Of a DNA stretch of 64,000 bases, positions 26,822 to 35,728 are shown piece by piece; positions within the stretch are counted from its first letter, which is position 1; each line of letters begins with the position of its first letter. A program made the translations under genes and the position numbers. A model generated the notes under the pieces. That model saw only the letters and a program-made list of their open reading frames with translations, had not been told where the DNA came from and searched no databases. Origin of the DNA: CAYQNU01 sp964419055 (GTDB lineage Bacteria > Bacteroidota > Bacteroidia > Flavobacteriales_D > Parvicellaceae); NCBI GenBank assembly GCA_964419055.1, contig CAYQNU010000012.1, positions 54,950 through 118,949 on the forward strand, written 5' to 3'.

Positions 26822-27114
26822 TTTTTTGTACAAATGGTTTCTGTCAATTCAACTCTAATATCGGAAGTTATCTTTAACCTCTTGTTTTCATTTTTGGCTA
26901 TTAAAAGTAATTCCTTAAACTTATCGATACTTAAATTTAAATTATGAATTCGAGCTATGGCTAAAGGATCATCTTTCCCATATCTTTCGTGTGAACTGAT
27001 GTTTTTCAACTTATTATAATTGACTTTTGTAATTAATGCATTTAATATTATTTCACGGGCATCTTCCACTGAAAATTCACCGTGAATAAAAGACAACTGT
27101 TCTTCTGGATTCAT
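26800..27114 (-). CDS. Small protein of unknown function, paralogue of the next gene upstream
   Basis: A 104-residue, highly charged, probably helical protein. It aligns along its length with the 84-residue protein at 27200-27454: both begin MN, share FIHGEFSVEDAREII versus LIQGIFSSKDAFELI, then a lysine-rich middle, an ID/MDxLK helix and an ITSDIRVEL/IESTISI end. No signal peptide, no membrane helix and no recognised domain. An extra tail ending CTKKCLKTDF is specific to this copy and is where it overlaps the zinc-ribbon gene. Located within the IDH-to-SbtA operon; likely a tandem duplication. Confidence 0.65.
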   Translation of the reverse strand: MNPEEQLSFIHGEFSVEDAREIILNALITKVNYNKLKNISSHERYGKDDPLAIARIHNLNLSIDKFKELLLIAKNENKRLKITSDIRVELTETICTKKCLKTDF

Positions 27115-27199
27115 TATTTATTGTTTTTGAATGTATTTTTAAAAAGCACCTTGCTCACCCTATCAATTTAAATTTAATTTAAGGATGTATAAATGAGAT

Positions 27200-27454
27200 T
27201 CATTTTTTTGAGGGTATAATTGAGATAGTTGATTCGATTTGAAAATGTTCTTTGCCCATTTTGATGTGTTTTTTTAATTGGTCCATTTCATTTTGTAATT
27301 TTTTAATCTTTGATTCCCTGTATTTTATATCCTCTAAACTGTCAGATTTTGAAATTTTACTTTCATGAAATTTGATTTTTTTATTCATCATTTGTGATAT
27401 CAATTCAAAAGCATCTTTTGAACTGAAAATTCCCTGAATTAATTGAATATTCAT
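27200..27454 (-). CDS. Small protein of unknown function, paralogue of the next gene downstream
   Basis: An 84-residue charged protein with a probable coiled-coil middle (IKYRESKIKKLQNEMDQLKK). It shares the pattern I/LxxIxGxFSxxDAxEII and a closing beta-like IESTISI with the protein at 26800-27114, so the two are tandem paralogues. The IGIFSSKDA-like opening could form a small dimerisation unit. It lies 13 bases downstream of the CutA-like gene. An 85-base gap follows, the longest in the operon, in which I see no promoter element. Function unknown. Confidence 0.6.
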   Translation of the reverse strand: MNIQLIQGIFSSKDAFELISQMMNKKIKFHESKISKSDSLEDIKYRESKIKKLQNEMDQLKKHIKMGKEHFQIESTISIIPSKK

Positions 27455-27467
27455 AGCTTATAAATTA

Positions 27468-27779
27468 TTAAATTGGAATTGTTTTTGACCTAACGGTTTC
27501 ATTGAAGAATCCATTAGCACCAACTATTGGTGTTGAACTTATGGCAATAGACTCCCCTATCATATTCTCAGATAGTTGAACAATGGAATTAAACAATAAC
27601 GCTTTTGATTGAGCTGTAATTACGTTATATACTTCTTTTACAACTTGTGAATCTATAATTTTGTATGAAACGTTGTCCAAATCAATAGATGCAGAGGCAA
27701 TCATTTTTTTTGACAATAATTGCTCAACCAATTTTTCTGGATTATGCTCTTTCTTCAAATAAATAATTACATTAATCAT
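27468..27779 (-). CDS. Small CutA-like (ferredoxin-like fold) protein
   Basis: A 103-residue cytoplasmic protein whose predicted beta-alpha-beta pattern and spacing recall CutA: a first strand INVIIYLKK, a helix EKLVEQLLSKKMIASASI (compare A..L..RLAAC.NI), a long strand pair SYKI..VVKEVYNVITAQSK, a second helix, and a last strand IAISSTPIVGAN. Catalytic or metal residues of true CutA are not conserved in an obvious way. CutA and PII proteins share the ferredoxin-like trimer fold, so it could be a small-ligand sensor for its operon, by analogy with SbtB next to SbtA in cyanobacteria; this is inference only. Gaps of 13 and 16 bases to its neighbours. Confidence 0.5.
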   Translation of the reverse strand: MINVIIYLKKEHNPEKLVEQLLSKKMIASASIDLDNVSYKIIDSQVVKEVYNVITAQSKALLFNSIVQLSENMIGESIAISSTPIVGANGFFNETVRSKTIPI

Positions 27780-27795
27780 GGTTTATATTTTTTAG

Positions 27796-29232
27796 TTATT
27801 GTCCTTGACCCATCGAATAGCCTATTTTGCCATCGAAAGAATATAAGTTTTCTGTTTTTATAACATCGATATTTGCATTCAAGGCATTTTTCATTAATTC
27901 AACAATGTTTAATTTTGAAATTTCACTTCCTTCCTCATGTTTAAATCGGCATCTCCAATGATCTGTACAAAAGGTTTCTTTAAAGCCATCTGGCCAAACT
28001 TTTATACCTCTATTAGTTATCATAGTTAGTTTAATTGAATTCCCTTCAATTTCACTTATTTTGTGAGCTAATTCATTTGGGTCAGTTCCATTCCAATGCA
28101 CAAATAAATCTACTCCTAAAAGTTCCTTTTTGGCTGGGGCTTTTCTTACATATTTAGGTAAATTCAAAGCTGCATTATTAGAATAAGCTACTGATTTCAA
28201 AATAGAAGGCTTTTTGCCTAAATTATTTATTACTGCTTGAGCAAATTCTTTGGTTCCTACTTTTTTCGCGCTAATACCTTCTTTATAAATGTCATACGTG
28301 TGAATACCCTCCTCAAGTGTTTTTAACCAAGCATTTTGAATTTTTTCAGCCACATCAGTTTGGCCAATATGATTCAACATCATAATAGCCCCTTGCAATA
28401 ATCCTGAGGGGTTGGCTAAATTTTGACCCGCTCTTCGAGGTGCTGATCCATGAATGGCTTCAAACATAGAGCATTCTTCTCCAATATTTGCAGAACCAGC
28501 CAAACCAACAGAACCTGTAATTTGTGCTGCAATATCACTCAATACATCTCCATATAAATTAGGCATTACAATTACATCAAAGACTTCTGGAGTATCAGCC
28601 ATTTTTGCCGCTCCTATATCAATAATCCAGTGTTCATTTTCTATTTCAGGATATTCTTTTGCAATTTCGTCAAACACTTGATGAAACAATCCATCTGTTT
28701 GTTTCATTATATTATCCTTAGTAAAACAAGTTACCTTTTTTCTATTTTGCTGTTTTGCATATTCAAAGGCGTATCTAACAATTTTTTCACAACCCGGTCT
28801 GCTGATTAATTTTAAGCATTGTACTACTTCATCGGTTTGTTGATGTTCAATTCCTGCATACAGATCTTCTTCATTTTCCCGCACAATAACTATATCCATT
28901 ACAGGGTGTTTGGTACTTACAAATGGGTGCAAGCTTTTGCAAGGTCTAACGTTCGAATACAAACCTAAAAATTTACGGGTGGTCACATTCAAACTTTTAT
29001 AACCCCCTCCTTGAGGTGTAGTTATAGGAGCCTTTAAAAATATCTTATTTCTACGAATCTTATCCCAAGAGTCATTCGAAATTCCAGAGGTATTACCAGC
29101 AAGGTATACTTTTTCTCCTACTTCAATTTCTTCAATTTCAATTTTAGCTCCCGCGGCCAAAATAATCTCTAAAGTGGCATCCATAATCTCTGGTCCTATG
29201 CCATCTCCTTTTGCAATCGTTATTTTTGTCAT
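27796..29232 (-). CDS. icd: Isocitrate dehydrogenase (Thermus/Rickettsia-type, probably NADP-dependent)
   Basis: A 478-residue isocitrate dehydrogenase that oxidatively decarboxylates isocitrate to 2-oxoglutarate and CO2. The beta-decarboxylating dehydrogenase core (residues 1-335) shows AKGDGIGPEI, the NVRPCKSL and VIVRENEEDLYAG segments, the substrate motif NLYGDVLSD and HGSAPRRAGQNLANP. A C-terminal extension of about 140 residues (with LLGVDLFVHWNGTDPNELA and ITNRGIKVWPDG) is the mark of this longer subtype. NADP versus NAD use is taken from the family and not decided here. It is the first gene of a seven-gene leftward operon ending in sbtA, and lies head to head with a LysR gene, which suggests LysR control. 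Confidence 0.92.
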   Translation of the reverse strand: MTKITIAKGDGIGPEIMDATLEIILAAGAKIEIEEIEVGEKVYLAGNTSGISNDSWDKIRRNKIFLKAPITTPQGGGYKSLNVTTRKFLGLYSNVRPCKSLHPFVSTKHPVMDIVIVRENEEDLYAGIEHQQTDEVVQCLKLISRPGCEKIVRYAFEYAKQQNRKKVTCFTKDNIMKQTDGLFHQVFDEIAKEYPEIENEHWIIDIGAAKMADTPEVFDVIVMPNLYGDVLSDIAAQITGSVGLAGSANIGEECSMFEAIHGSAPRRAGQNLANPSGLLQGAIMMLNHIGQTDVAEKIQNAWLKTLEEGIHTYDIYKEGISAKKVGTKEFAQAVINNLGKKPSILKSVAYSNNAALNLPKYVRKAPAKKELLGVDLFVHWNGTDPNELAHKISEIEGNSIKLTMITNRGIKVWPDGFKETFCTDHWRCRFKHEEGSEISKLNIVELMKNALNANIDVIKTENLYSFDGKIGYSMGQGQ

Positions 29233-29257
29233 TTTTATTGAATTTTAAATTTCGGTA

Positions 29258-29299
29258 CAAAATTGAAGAATAGAATTCATAAGTTTTTATTTATCTTTG
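29258..29299. promoter_or_regulatory. Divergent promoters of the IDH operon and the LysR gene
   Basis: TATCTTTG (29292-29299, plus) is an exact -7 for the LysR gene, 24 bases from its ATG. CAATTTTG (29258-29265, minus) has one mismatch to TAnnTTTG and lies 25 bases before the IDH start. The 91-base gap is short, so a LysR dimer bound here would touch both. Confidence 0.5.
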
Positions 29300-29323
29300 T
29301 AATATGATGTATTAAATATTTTT

Positions 29324-30247
29324 ATGAATTATACACTAAATCAACTTCAAATATTCCTTAAAGTAGCGCAAACACAAAGCGTTACTAAAGCTTCTGAAGA
29401 ATTACATTTGACGCAACCAGCCGTTTCTATTCAATTGAAAAATTTTCAAGATCAATTTGAAATTCCTTTAACAGAAGTTGTAGGAAGAAAAATATACATT
29501 ACTGATTTTGGTCGTGAAATAGCGGAAGCTGCTGAAAACATTATCAATCAAGTATATGCCATTAATTATAAAACCTTGGCGCATAAAGGGCAATTGACTG
29601 GAAGATTAAAAATTTCAATTGTATCAACGGGTAAATATATAATGCCCTATTTTTTAACTGATTTCATCAACCAAAATAAAGGAATTGAACTTTTGATGGA
29701 TGTAACCAATAAAAATAAAGTAATTGAATCGCTTGAATACAACGAGGTAGATTTTGCTTTAGTTTCATTAATTCCTGCTAATTTAAATGTTCAAAAAATT
29801 GATTTGCTTCAAAATAAGTTATATTTAGTAGGAAATAAATCGTTGCATTTCAAGAAGGGAACGCCACCCAATTCAATTTTTAAAGAACTACCACTCATCT
29901 ATAGAGAAAAAGGATCTGGAACACGTCAAACCATGCTTGAATTTATGGAGAGCAAACAAATATCGGTTCTAAAAAAAATGGAATTGACCTCTAATGAAGC
30001 CGTTAAACAATCAATAATTGCTGGTTTGGGATACTCCATTATGCCTCTTATTGGATTAAAAAATGAATTGCAAAACGAAGAACTCAAAATAATTCCCATT
30101 CCTGATTTACCCATAAAAACAACTTGGAGTTTGATTTGGTTAAATGGCAAGAACCATTCGCCCGTTTCACTTGCATTTTTAAATCATTTGGAAAATGAAA
30201 AAGAAAAAATCATCCAAACCCATTTCAGTTGGTACGAAAAATACTAA
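29324..30247 (+). CDS. LysR-family regulator of the CbbR/RbcR-like type
   Basis: A 307-residue LysR-type regulator. The winged helix-turn-helix is at residues 1-60 (LNQLQIFLKVAQTQSVTKAS, then LTQPAVSIQLKNF); the ligand-binding domain follows, with REKGSGTRQTMLEFM and MELTSNEAVKQSIIAGLGYSIMP, the signature segments of the CbbR/RbcR/CysB-like branch. CbbR-type proteins sense central carbon metabolites and control carbon fixation genes in autotrophs; in this presumably heterotrophic organism the target is probably the divergent IDH-to-SbtA operon. It stands 91 bases from IDH. Confidence 0.92.
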   Translation: MNYTLNQLQIFLKVAQTQSVTKASEELHLTQPAVSIQLKNFQDQFEIPLTEVVGRKIYITDFGREIAEAAENIINQVYAINYKTLAHKGQLTGRLKISIVSTGKYIMPYFLTDFINQNKGIELLMDVTNKNKVIESLEYNEVDFALVSLIPANLNVQKIDLLQNKLYLVGNKSLHFKKGTPPNSIFKELPLIYREKGSGTRQTMLEFMESKQISVLKKMELTSNEAVKQSIIAGLGYSIMPLIGLKNELQNEELKIIPIPDLPIKTTWSLIWLNGKNHSPVSLAFLNHLENEKEKIIQTHFSWYEKY

Positions 30248-30430
30248 TCTTATTTCATTATATTTGAACATCGTACAAAATATACTACATTCTATTAGTG
30301 GTCATTTTAAATAGTATTTAATCTCTAAGCGCAGTTTATATTATTATTTAAACTTTACAAATTCATTGTGAACAAATTTAAGTAAGCTTTGTTAAAATTA
30401 CATAATTAATATTTTTTTTGCATTTTTTAA

Positions 30431-30462
30431 TTGCACTATTAATAGTATTACTATTATATTTG
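30431..30462 (+). promoter_or_regulatory. Promoter with palindromic operator before the TetR gene
   Basis: TTG (30431-30433) and TATATTTG (30455-30462) are 21 bases apart. The spacer carries a perfect 12-base palindrome ACTATTAATAGT (30435-30446) overlapped by a second inverted pair AATAGT/ACTATT (30441-30446, 30450-30455). A repressor bound here would cover the promoter, as expected for an autoregulated TetR operon. Confidence 0.65.
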
Positions 30463-30487
30463 CATTATTATTATCAAATAAAGATAT

Positions 30488-31153
30488 ATGACTATACCAT
30501 TTGCTATTGAAGTTAACAAAAATTCGTATGTTAAAAATCCTCAAACGAGTGAATTGGGCCTAAAAATTATAGAAGAAGGCATCAATATGCTTTGTGAATT
30601 AGGTTTTGAGGAATTTACGTTTAGAAAATTAGCTCAACAAATTAATTCTACCGAAGCTTCTATTTACCGTTACTTTGAAAATAAACACAAGTTTGTTTTG
30701 TATTTAAACTCTTGGTATTGGAATTGGATGAATGTTAGACTAATGTTAGCATTAAGTAACATCTATGATCCTAAAGAAAAGCTAATTAAATCCATTTCAT
30801 TAATCACAGATGAAATAAAACAAGACAGTACATTTTCGCACATCAATGAAATTAAACTTCAAAGTATTGTAATCACTGAATCTTCAAAATCTTATCTGAA
30901 TAAAGGAGTTGATGAGGCTAATAAATTAGGACTTTTTGCTGAATACAAAGAACTTGTACAAAAAATAAGCGACCTTATTTTAGAATACAACCCACAATTC
31001 AAATACCCTCATATGATGGCTTCTACTGTCATTGAAAGTTCCTATCATCAACGTTTTTTCTCAAAACACCTACCTCGTCTAACGGACGAAATAAAAGGTG
31101 AAGATTCAATTCAAGAATTTTTCCTACAATTAGTTTTAAAAACAACTACTTAA
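30488..31153 (+). CDS. TetR/AcrR-family transcriptional regulator
   Basis: A 221-residue regulator: TetR DNA-binding domain at about residues 20-75 (GINMLCELGFEEFTFRKLAQQINSTEASIYRYFENK), followed by a helical ligand-binding domain. It is the first gene of an operon with an ABC transporter, HlyD-type adaptor and TolC-type channel (gaps 13, 5 and 1 bases), so it most likely represses that export system. The palindrome in its promoter is a candidate operator. The ligand is unknown. Confidence 0.9.
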   Translation: MTIPFAIEVNKNSYVKNPQTSELGLKIIEEGINMLCELGFEEFTFRKLAQQINSTEASIYRYFENKHKFVLYLNSWYWNWMNVRLMLALSNIYDPKEKLIKSISLITDEIKQDSTFSHINEIKLQSIVITESSKSYLNKGVDEANKLGLFAEYKELVQKISDLILEYNPQFKYPHMMASTVIESSYHQRFFSKHLPRLTDEIKGEDSIQEFFLQLVLKTTT

Positions 31154-31166
31154 CTACAATACACTT

Positions 31167-32843
31167 ATGGCAGCAAATCAACTTTCACCAACCGAGCGAT
31201 TTTGGAGGTTATTAAAACCAGACAAAAAAGAAATTCAAAATGTATATGTTTATTCCATTTTTTATGGCTTAGTAAACCTCTCTTTACCTCTTGGAATTCA
31301 AGCCATTGTAAACCTGATTCAAGCAGGTCAAATCAGTACATCTTGGGTTGTTTTAGTAACTTTTGTAGTATTAGGAGTTGCGTTAATTGGTTTGCTTCAA
31401 ATATTCCAGTTGAGAATAACTGAAAACCTACAACAACGTATTTTTACTCGCGCAGCTTTTGAGTTTTCGTATAGAATTCCACGCACCAAAATGAGCGAAT
31501 TAATCAAACATTATTTTCCAGAATTGGCGAACCGATTTTTTGATACTTTAACCCTTCAAAAAGGTGTGTCAAAAGTTTTGATTGACTTTTCGGCTGCAAG
31601 CATCCAAATTGTTTTTGGACTTATCTTATTAAGTCTATACCATCCTTTTTTCATAGTTTTTAGTTTTATTTTGATTGCACTCTTATTGGCCATTTTTAAA
31701 CTGACCAGCAAAAGAGGCTTGGAAACCAGCCTTAAAGAATCAAAATACAAATATAAAGTGGCTCATTGGTTGCAAGAAATAGCTCGAACTTCTATAACAT
31801 TTAAATTAGCTGGTAACACTCAATTGCATTACAGCAAAACCGACAAAAACGTTGAAGGCTATTTAAATGCACGAGAAAGCCATTTTAAAGTATTGTTGCA
31901 ACAATATGCAATGTTGGTGTTTTTTAAAGTAGTCATTACCGCTTCATTATTAATTGTTGGTGGTTGGTTGGTTATGGATCAACATATGAATATTGGACAA
32001 TTTGTAGCAGCAGAAATCATCATTATCATGATTATGAATGCTGTTGAAAAATTAATATTAAACTTAGAAACCATTTATGATGTACTCACATCAATCGAAA
32101 AAATTGGTCAAGTTACCGATATGGAAATGGAAAACATCAGTGGTAGTGATATCACTTTGATTTCTTCCCAAGAAAAAGGAATTTCTATTCAAATGTCCGA
32201 ATTGAATTATAAATATTCCGATGAAAATCATTACACCATCAAAAACTTAAATTTAGAGATTCAGCCTTGTTCAACCAATTTACTAACCGGAAAAAATGCT
32301 TCGGGTAAAAGTACTCTTTTACATATTATGGCTGCTTTGTTGGATGTAGAAGAAGGAAGTATCAGTTTCAATAATTTTCCTGTAGGAAATATAGATTTAC
32401 ATTCTTTGAGAACTATAACCGGAAATTGTTTTACTCAAGATCAAGTTTTTGAAGGAACTATAGAAGAAAACATAAGCCTTGGGAGAGAAAATGTAACGAT
32501 TAATGATGTGATATGGGCCATACAATGTGTAGGACTAAACGATTTTATCAAATCGCTTCCTAAAGGGTACAACACCAATCTCAAACCACTTGGAAACAAG
32601 TTGCCAAGCAACATTCTTTATAAACTTTTACTAGCAAGAAGTATCGTTCACAAGCCAAAATTATTATTAATCGAAGATGTTTTTGGAAAATTCACACCAG
32701 AAGATCGGAACGATATTCTAAAATTCCTTACCTCCAAAAATAATGGATGGACACTTGTCTTGGCTGCTTCAGATGCTCAATATGCATCGTATTTTGACAA
32801 TGTATTGTATTTAGTTGATGGTAAAATAGAACCCTTAAAATAA
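31167..32843 (+). CDS. ABC exporter with non-canonical nucleotide-binding domain
   Basis: A 558-residue half-transporter: six membrane helices in about residues 25-310 and one nucleotide-binding domain (about 335-558), without the N-terminal C39 peptidase domain of bacteriocin exporters. The Walker A motif GKNASGKST and a Q-loop (CFTQDQ) are present, but the signature LSGGQ is replaced by LPSNI, Walker B reads LLLIEDVF (Glu-Asp swapped from Asp-Glu), and the H-loop histidine is not seen (LAASDAQ). This pattern suits a Bacteroidota subfamily; whether it hydrolyses ATP in the usual way is uncertain. With HlyD and TolC partners it would span both membranes. Substrate unknown. Confidence 0.88.
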   Translation: MAANQLSPTERFWRLLKPDKKEIQNVYVYSIFYGLVNLSLPLGIQAIVNLIQAGQISTSWVVLVTFVVLGVALIGLLQIFQLRITENLQQRIFTRAAFEFSYRIPRTKMSELIKHYFPELANRFFDTLTLQKGVSKVLIDFSAASIQIVFGLILLSLYHPFFIVFSFILIALLLAIFKLTSKRGLETSLKESKYKYKVAHWLQEIARTSITFKLAGNTQLHYSKTDKNVEGYLNARESHFKVLLQQYAMLVFFKVVITASLLIVGGWLVMDQHMNIGQFVAAEIIIIMIMNAVEKLILNLETIYDVLTSIEKIGQVTDMEMENISGSDITLISSQEKGISIQMSELNYKYSDENHYTIKNLNLEIQPCSTNLLTGKNASGKSTLLHIMAALLDVEEGSISFNNFPVGNIDLHSLRTITGNCFTQDQVFEGTIEENISLGRENVTINDVIWAIQCVGLNDFIKSLPKGYNTNLKPLGNKLPSNILYKLLLARSIVHKPKLLLIEDVFGKFTPEDRNDILKFLTSKNNGWTLVLAASDAQYASYFDNVLYLVDGKIEPLK

Positions 32844-32848
32844 TTGTT

Positions 32849-34216
32849 ATGCTAAACATATCTAAAAATAGAATTGACGATTATGTAGCAAAAGATAAAT
32901 TAAAATCATTTGCCATAATACATTCAAAAAAATCAAAAAATGTAGCCAAAAGGTTGTTACTTTTTTCTACAATTTTACTAATTATCATTATGTTTATTCC
33001 TTGGACTCAAAATATTCGAGCAAAAGGATTGTTGACCACATTAAAACCAAACCAAAAGCCACAGGTAATTCAATCAATAATTGGCGGTAGAATTGAAAAA
33101 TGGTATGTTCAAGACGGTGATTTAGTAAAAAAAGGCGATACCCTACTCTATATTTCAGAGGTAAAAGACGAATATTTTGACCCCTCTTTATTAGAAAGAA
33201 CAGGGGAACAATTGGACTTTAAAACGAGCAGCGTAGATACATATAAAAGTAAAGTATTGGCCTTAGAAAAACAAATAGAAGCACTCATTGAAACCAAAAA
33301 CTTAAAATTAAAACAAACGAAAAACAAATACGAGCAAGCGAAAATAAAAGTAGAAACCGATAGCATCAATTATCAAGTTACTCAATTTAATCACACCGTT
33401 GCCATTGAACAGTTTCAACGTTTTCAATCACTTTATGAAGAAGGCTTGAAATCAAAAACTGAAGTAGAAAATAGAAATATTACACTACAAAAAGCGAGCA
33501 ATGATATGAATGCGATGGAAAATAAGTATTTAACTTCACAAAATGAATTAATCAATGCAAAAGTTGAAATTGTAACCATTGAAGCGCAATACGATTATGA
33601 AATTGCCAAGGCTCAATCTGAAAAATTTACAGCAATGTCAATGGTCTTTGATGCTGAATCAACGGTCTCTAAAATGCAAAATCAATATTCAAATTATGAA
33701 ATTCGCAACAGTTTATACTATATAACAGCTCCTCAAGATGGTTATGTTTCACGCACAATTCAATCAGGAATTGGTCAAACCGTTAAACCTGGAGATGAAA
33801 TCATCAGCGTTATTCCTTCAGAATATGAATTAGCGGTGGAAATGTTTGTAAAACCAATTGATTTACCTTTACTCAAACATAAACAGCAAGTACGTATACA
33901 ATTTGATGGATGGCCCGCCATTATATTTTCAGGATGGCCAAATGTATCCTATGGTACCTATGGAGGATTAGTTTATGCTATAGACAATTACATTAGTCCA
34001 AATGGATTGTACAGAATTTTAGTATGTCCTGATCCAAATGACCACCCTTGGCCAGAGCAATTAAGAATTGGTGCCGCTACCAACAACCTCACATTGCTTA
34101 ATGATGTGCCTATTTGGTATGAGTTATGGCGACAATTTAATGGCTTTCCGCCAGATTATTACACCACTAATAGATCAAATAATCCTGATTTTGTTAATGC
34201 AAAAAAAGATAAATAA
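32849..34216 (+). CDS. HlyD-family membrane-fusion adaptor
   Basis: A 455-residue periplasmic adaptor with one N-terminal membrane helix (about residues 36-55), a lipoyl/barrel-sandwich half (GGRIEKWYVQDGDLVKKGDTLLYI near 80-100), a long alpha-helical coiled coil (about 115-270), the second lipoyl half (ITAPQDGYVSRTI) and a C-terminal beta barrel. It would connect the inner-membrane ABC protein to the TolC-like channel. Start 6 bases after the ABC stop; stop 1 base before the TolC gene. Confidence 0.9.
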   Translation: MLNISKNRIDDYVAKDKLKSFAIIHSKKSKNVAKRLLLFSTILLIIIMFIPWTQNIRAKGLLTTLKPNQKPQVIQSIIGGRIEKWYVQDGDLVKKGDTLLYISEVKDEYFDPSLLERTGEQLDFKTSSVDTYKSKVLALEKQIEALIETKNLKLKQTKNKYEQAKIKVETDSINYQVTQFNHTVAIEQFQRFQSLYEEGLKSKTEVENRNITLQKASNDMNAMENKYLTSQNELINAKVEIVTIEAQYDYEIAKAQSEKFTAMSMVFDAESTVSKMQNQYSNYEIRNSLYYITAPQDGYVSRTIQSGIGQTVKPGDEIISVIPSEYELAVEMFVKPIDLPLLKHKQQVRIQFDGWPAIIFSGWPNVSYGTYGGLVYAIDNYISPNGLYRILVCPDPNDHPWPEQLRIGAATNNLTLLNDVPIWYELWRQFNGFPPDYYTTNRSNNPDFVNAKKDK

Positions 34217-34217
34217 T

Positions 34218-35633
34218 ATGAACTTAAAAAGCCATTTTTTGCAGGTACTTCTCCTTATTATTTGTGGATGTAATTCGGGTATCGCAAATCAAGATTCTAT
34301 AAAAACACTTGCTTTCAAAGATTACATGAAAATAGTAGTCAATGAACATCCCTTAGCGAAAAAAGCGGCCTTACAACTTAATAAAGGAACGGCTGTAGTA
34401 ATGATGGAACGAGGTGCATTTGACCCCTATTTATTCAACACTACAAAAGAAAAATATTTGAACGAAAATCAATATTACAGCATTATTGAAAGCGGTATAA
34501 AAATACCAACGTGGTTTGGGGTTGAATTTCAATTGGCCAACGATTATAATAGAGGATATTACCTCAATCCAGAAAATAACTCCGGAACAGATGGGCTTTG
34601 GTTTGCAGGAATTTCTGTTCCAATTGGGCAAGGATTGCTCATTGATCAACGTAGAGCCGATTTAAGAAAAGCTCAAATTTTTGAAAAAGCTACGTTGCAA
34701 GAGCAAAAAATTATGCTAAACGACCTCCTTTTGGAAGCTGGAAAAAATTATTGGGATTGGCATTTTGCTTATCATTCCATGAAAATATTCGAAAATGCCT
34801 CAAAGGTTGCAACCGAACGACTTTCAATAATCAAAACAGAAGCTAAAATTGGCGAAAAACCAGCTATTGATACCGTTGAAGCTTCCATACAATTGCAAAA
34901 TATAATTATGAATTTGCAACAAGCGCAAATCAAAGAACAAAATGCTCGTGCATTGGTCTCCTTATTTTTATGGCTTGAAGGAAGCATTCCAGTCGAATTA
35001 AAAGAAAACACTACACCCGTATTAACGATTAATCCCAGTGAAATTTGGCCTGAATCTTCAACTCAAACAGTTCAAATTAATGCTCATCCCGAACTTATCA
35101 AAACCAGACTTAAAATAGATGAGTATACTATTGATTACCGATTAACCCGAGATAAACTTAAACCAAAAGTAAACTTAAACTACAACTTCTTAAATGATTC
35201 CTACTTGAGTAATTTCGAAAACTACAGCATCAATAATTACACTTGGGGGCTAAATTTTGCTATGCCCATTTTTTTGAGAGAAACGCGAGGTGAATTAAAA
35301 TTCAAAAGCATCATGCTTACTGAGATGAAGTTGGATGTTGACTACAAAAGTGCCGTATTGAATTACAAAATCATTGCTTCAGAAAATGAACGCATACTTT
35401 ATCGAAACCAACTATCAATACAACAAAAAAATCTTGAAAACTATAGAGTTTTATTCGAAAGCGAACGAACAATGTTCTCATTAGGCGAAAGTTCATTGTT
35501 TATTTTAAATACTAGGGAGCAGAATTACATTTCTGCACAAATAAAATTAATAGAACTGTTGAGCAAAGGATTAAAATCTGAATTATCGGTAAATCATGCT
35601 CAAGGTATTCTTGCGGATTTATGGAGTATTTAA
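34218..35633 (+). CDS. TolC-family outer-membrane efflux channel
   Basis: A 471-residue outer-membrane channel with a signal sequence that has a possible lipobox (IICGCNSG), followed by two TolC-type repeats of long helices (for example KATLQEQKIMLNDLLLEAG and ESERTMFSLGESSLFILNTREQNY near the end). The start at 34218 is preferred: a longer frame from 34068 runs inside the HlyD gene and lacks a signal peptide. It completes a tripartite ABC-HlyD-TolC exporter. Confidence 0.9.
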   Translation: MNLKSHFLQVLLLIICGCNSGIANQDSIKTLAFKDYMKIVVNEHPLAKKAALQLNKGTAVVMMERGAFDPYLFNTTKEKYLNENQYYSIIESGIKIPTWFGVEFQLANDYNRGYYLNPENNSGTDGLWFAGISVPIGQGLLIDQRRADLRKAQIFEKATLQEQKIMLNDLLLEAGKNYWDWHFAYHSMKIFENASKVATERLSIIKTEAKIGEKPAIDTVEASIQLQNIIMNLQQAQIKEQNARALVSLFLWLEGSIPVELKENTTPVLTINPSEIWPESSTQTVQINAHPELIKTRLKIDEYTIDYRLTRDKLKPKVNLNYNFLNDSYLSNFENYSINNYTWGLNFAMPIFLRETRGELKFKSIMLTEMKLDVDYKSAVLNYKIIASENERILYRNQLSIQQKNLENYRVLFESERTMFSLGESSLFILNTREQNYISAQIKLIELLSKGLKSELSVNHAQGILADLWSI

Positions 35634-35728
35634 AACATTTGTGTTCTTTTAATTAATATCACAATGTGTTAAATACTCAATGTTCACAAAATTGCTTTCG
35701 GAATAAATTTACACCAATTAATTATCTT

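Noticed and set aside
34068..34217. N-terminal extension of the TolC-like gene
   Set aside because: It overlaps the HlyD gene in another frame and removes the signal peptide from the N-terminus; ATG 34218 is the natural start.
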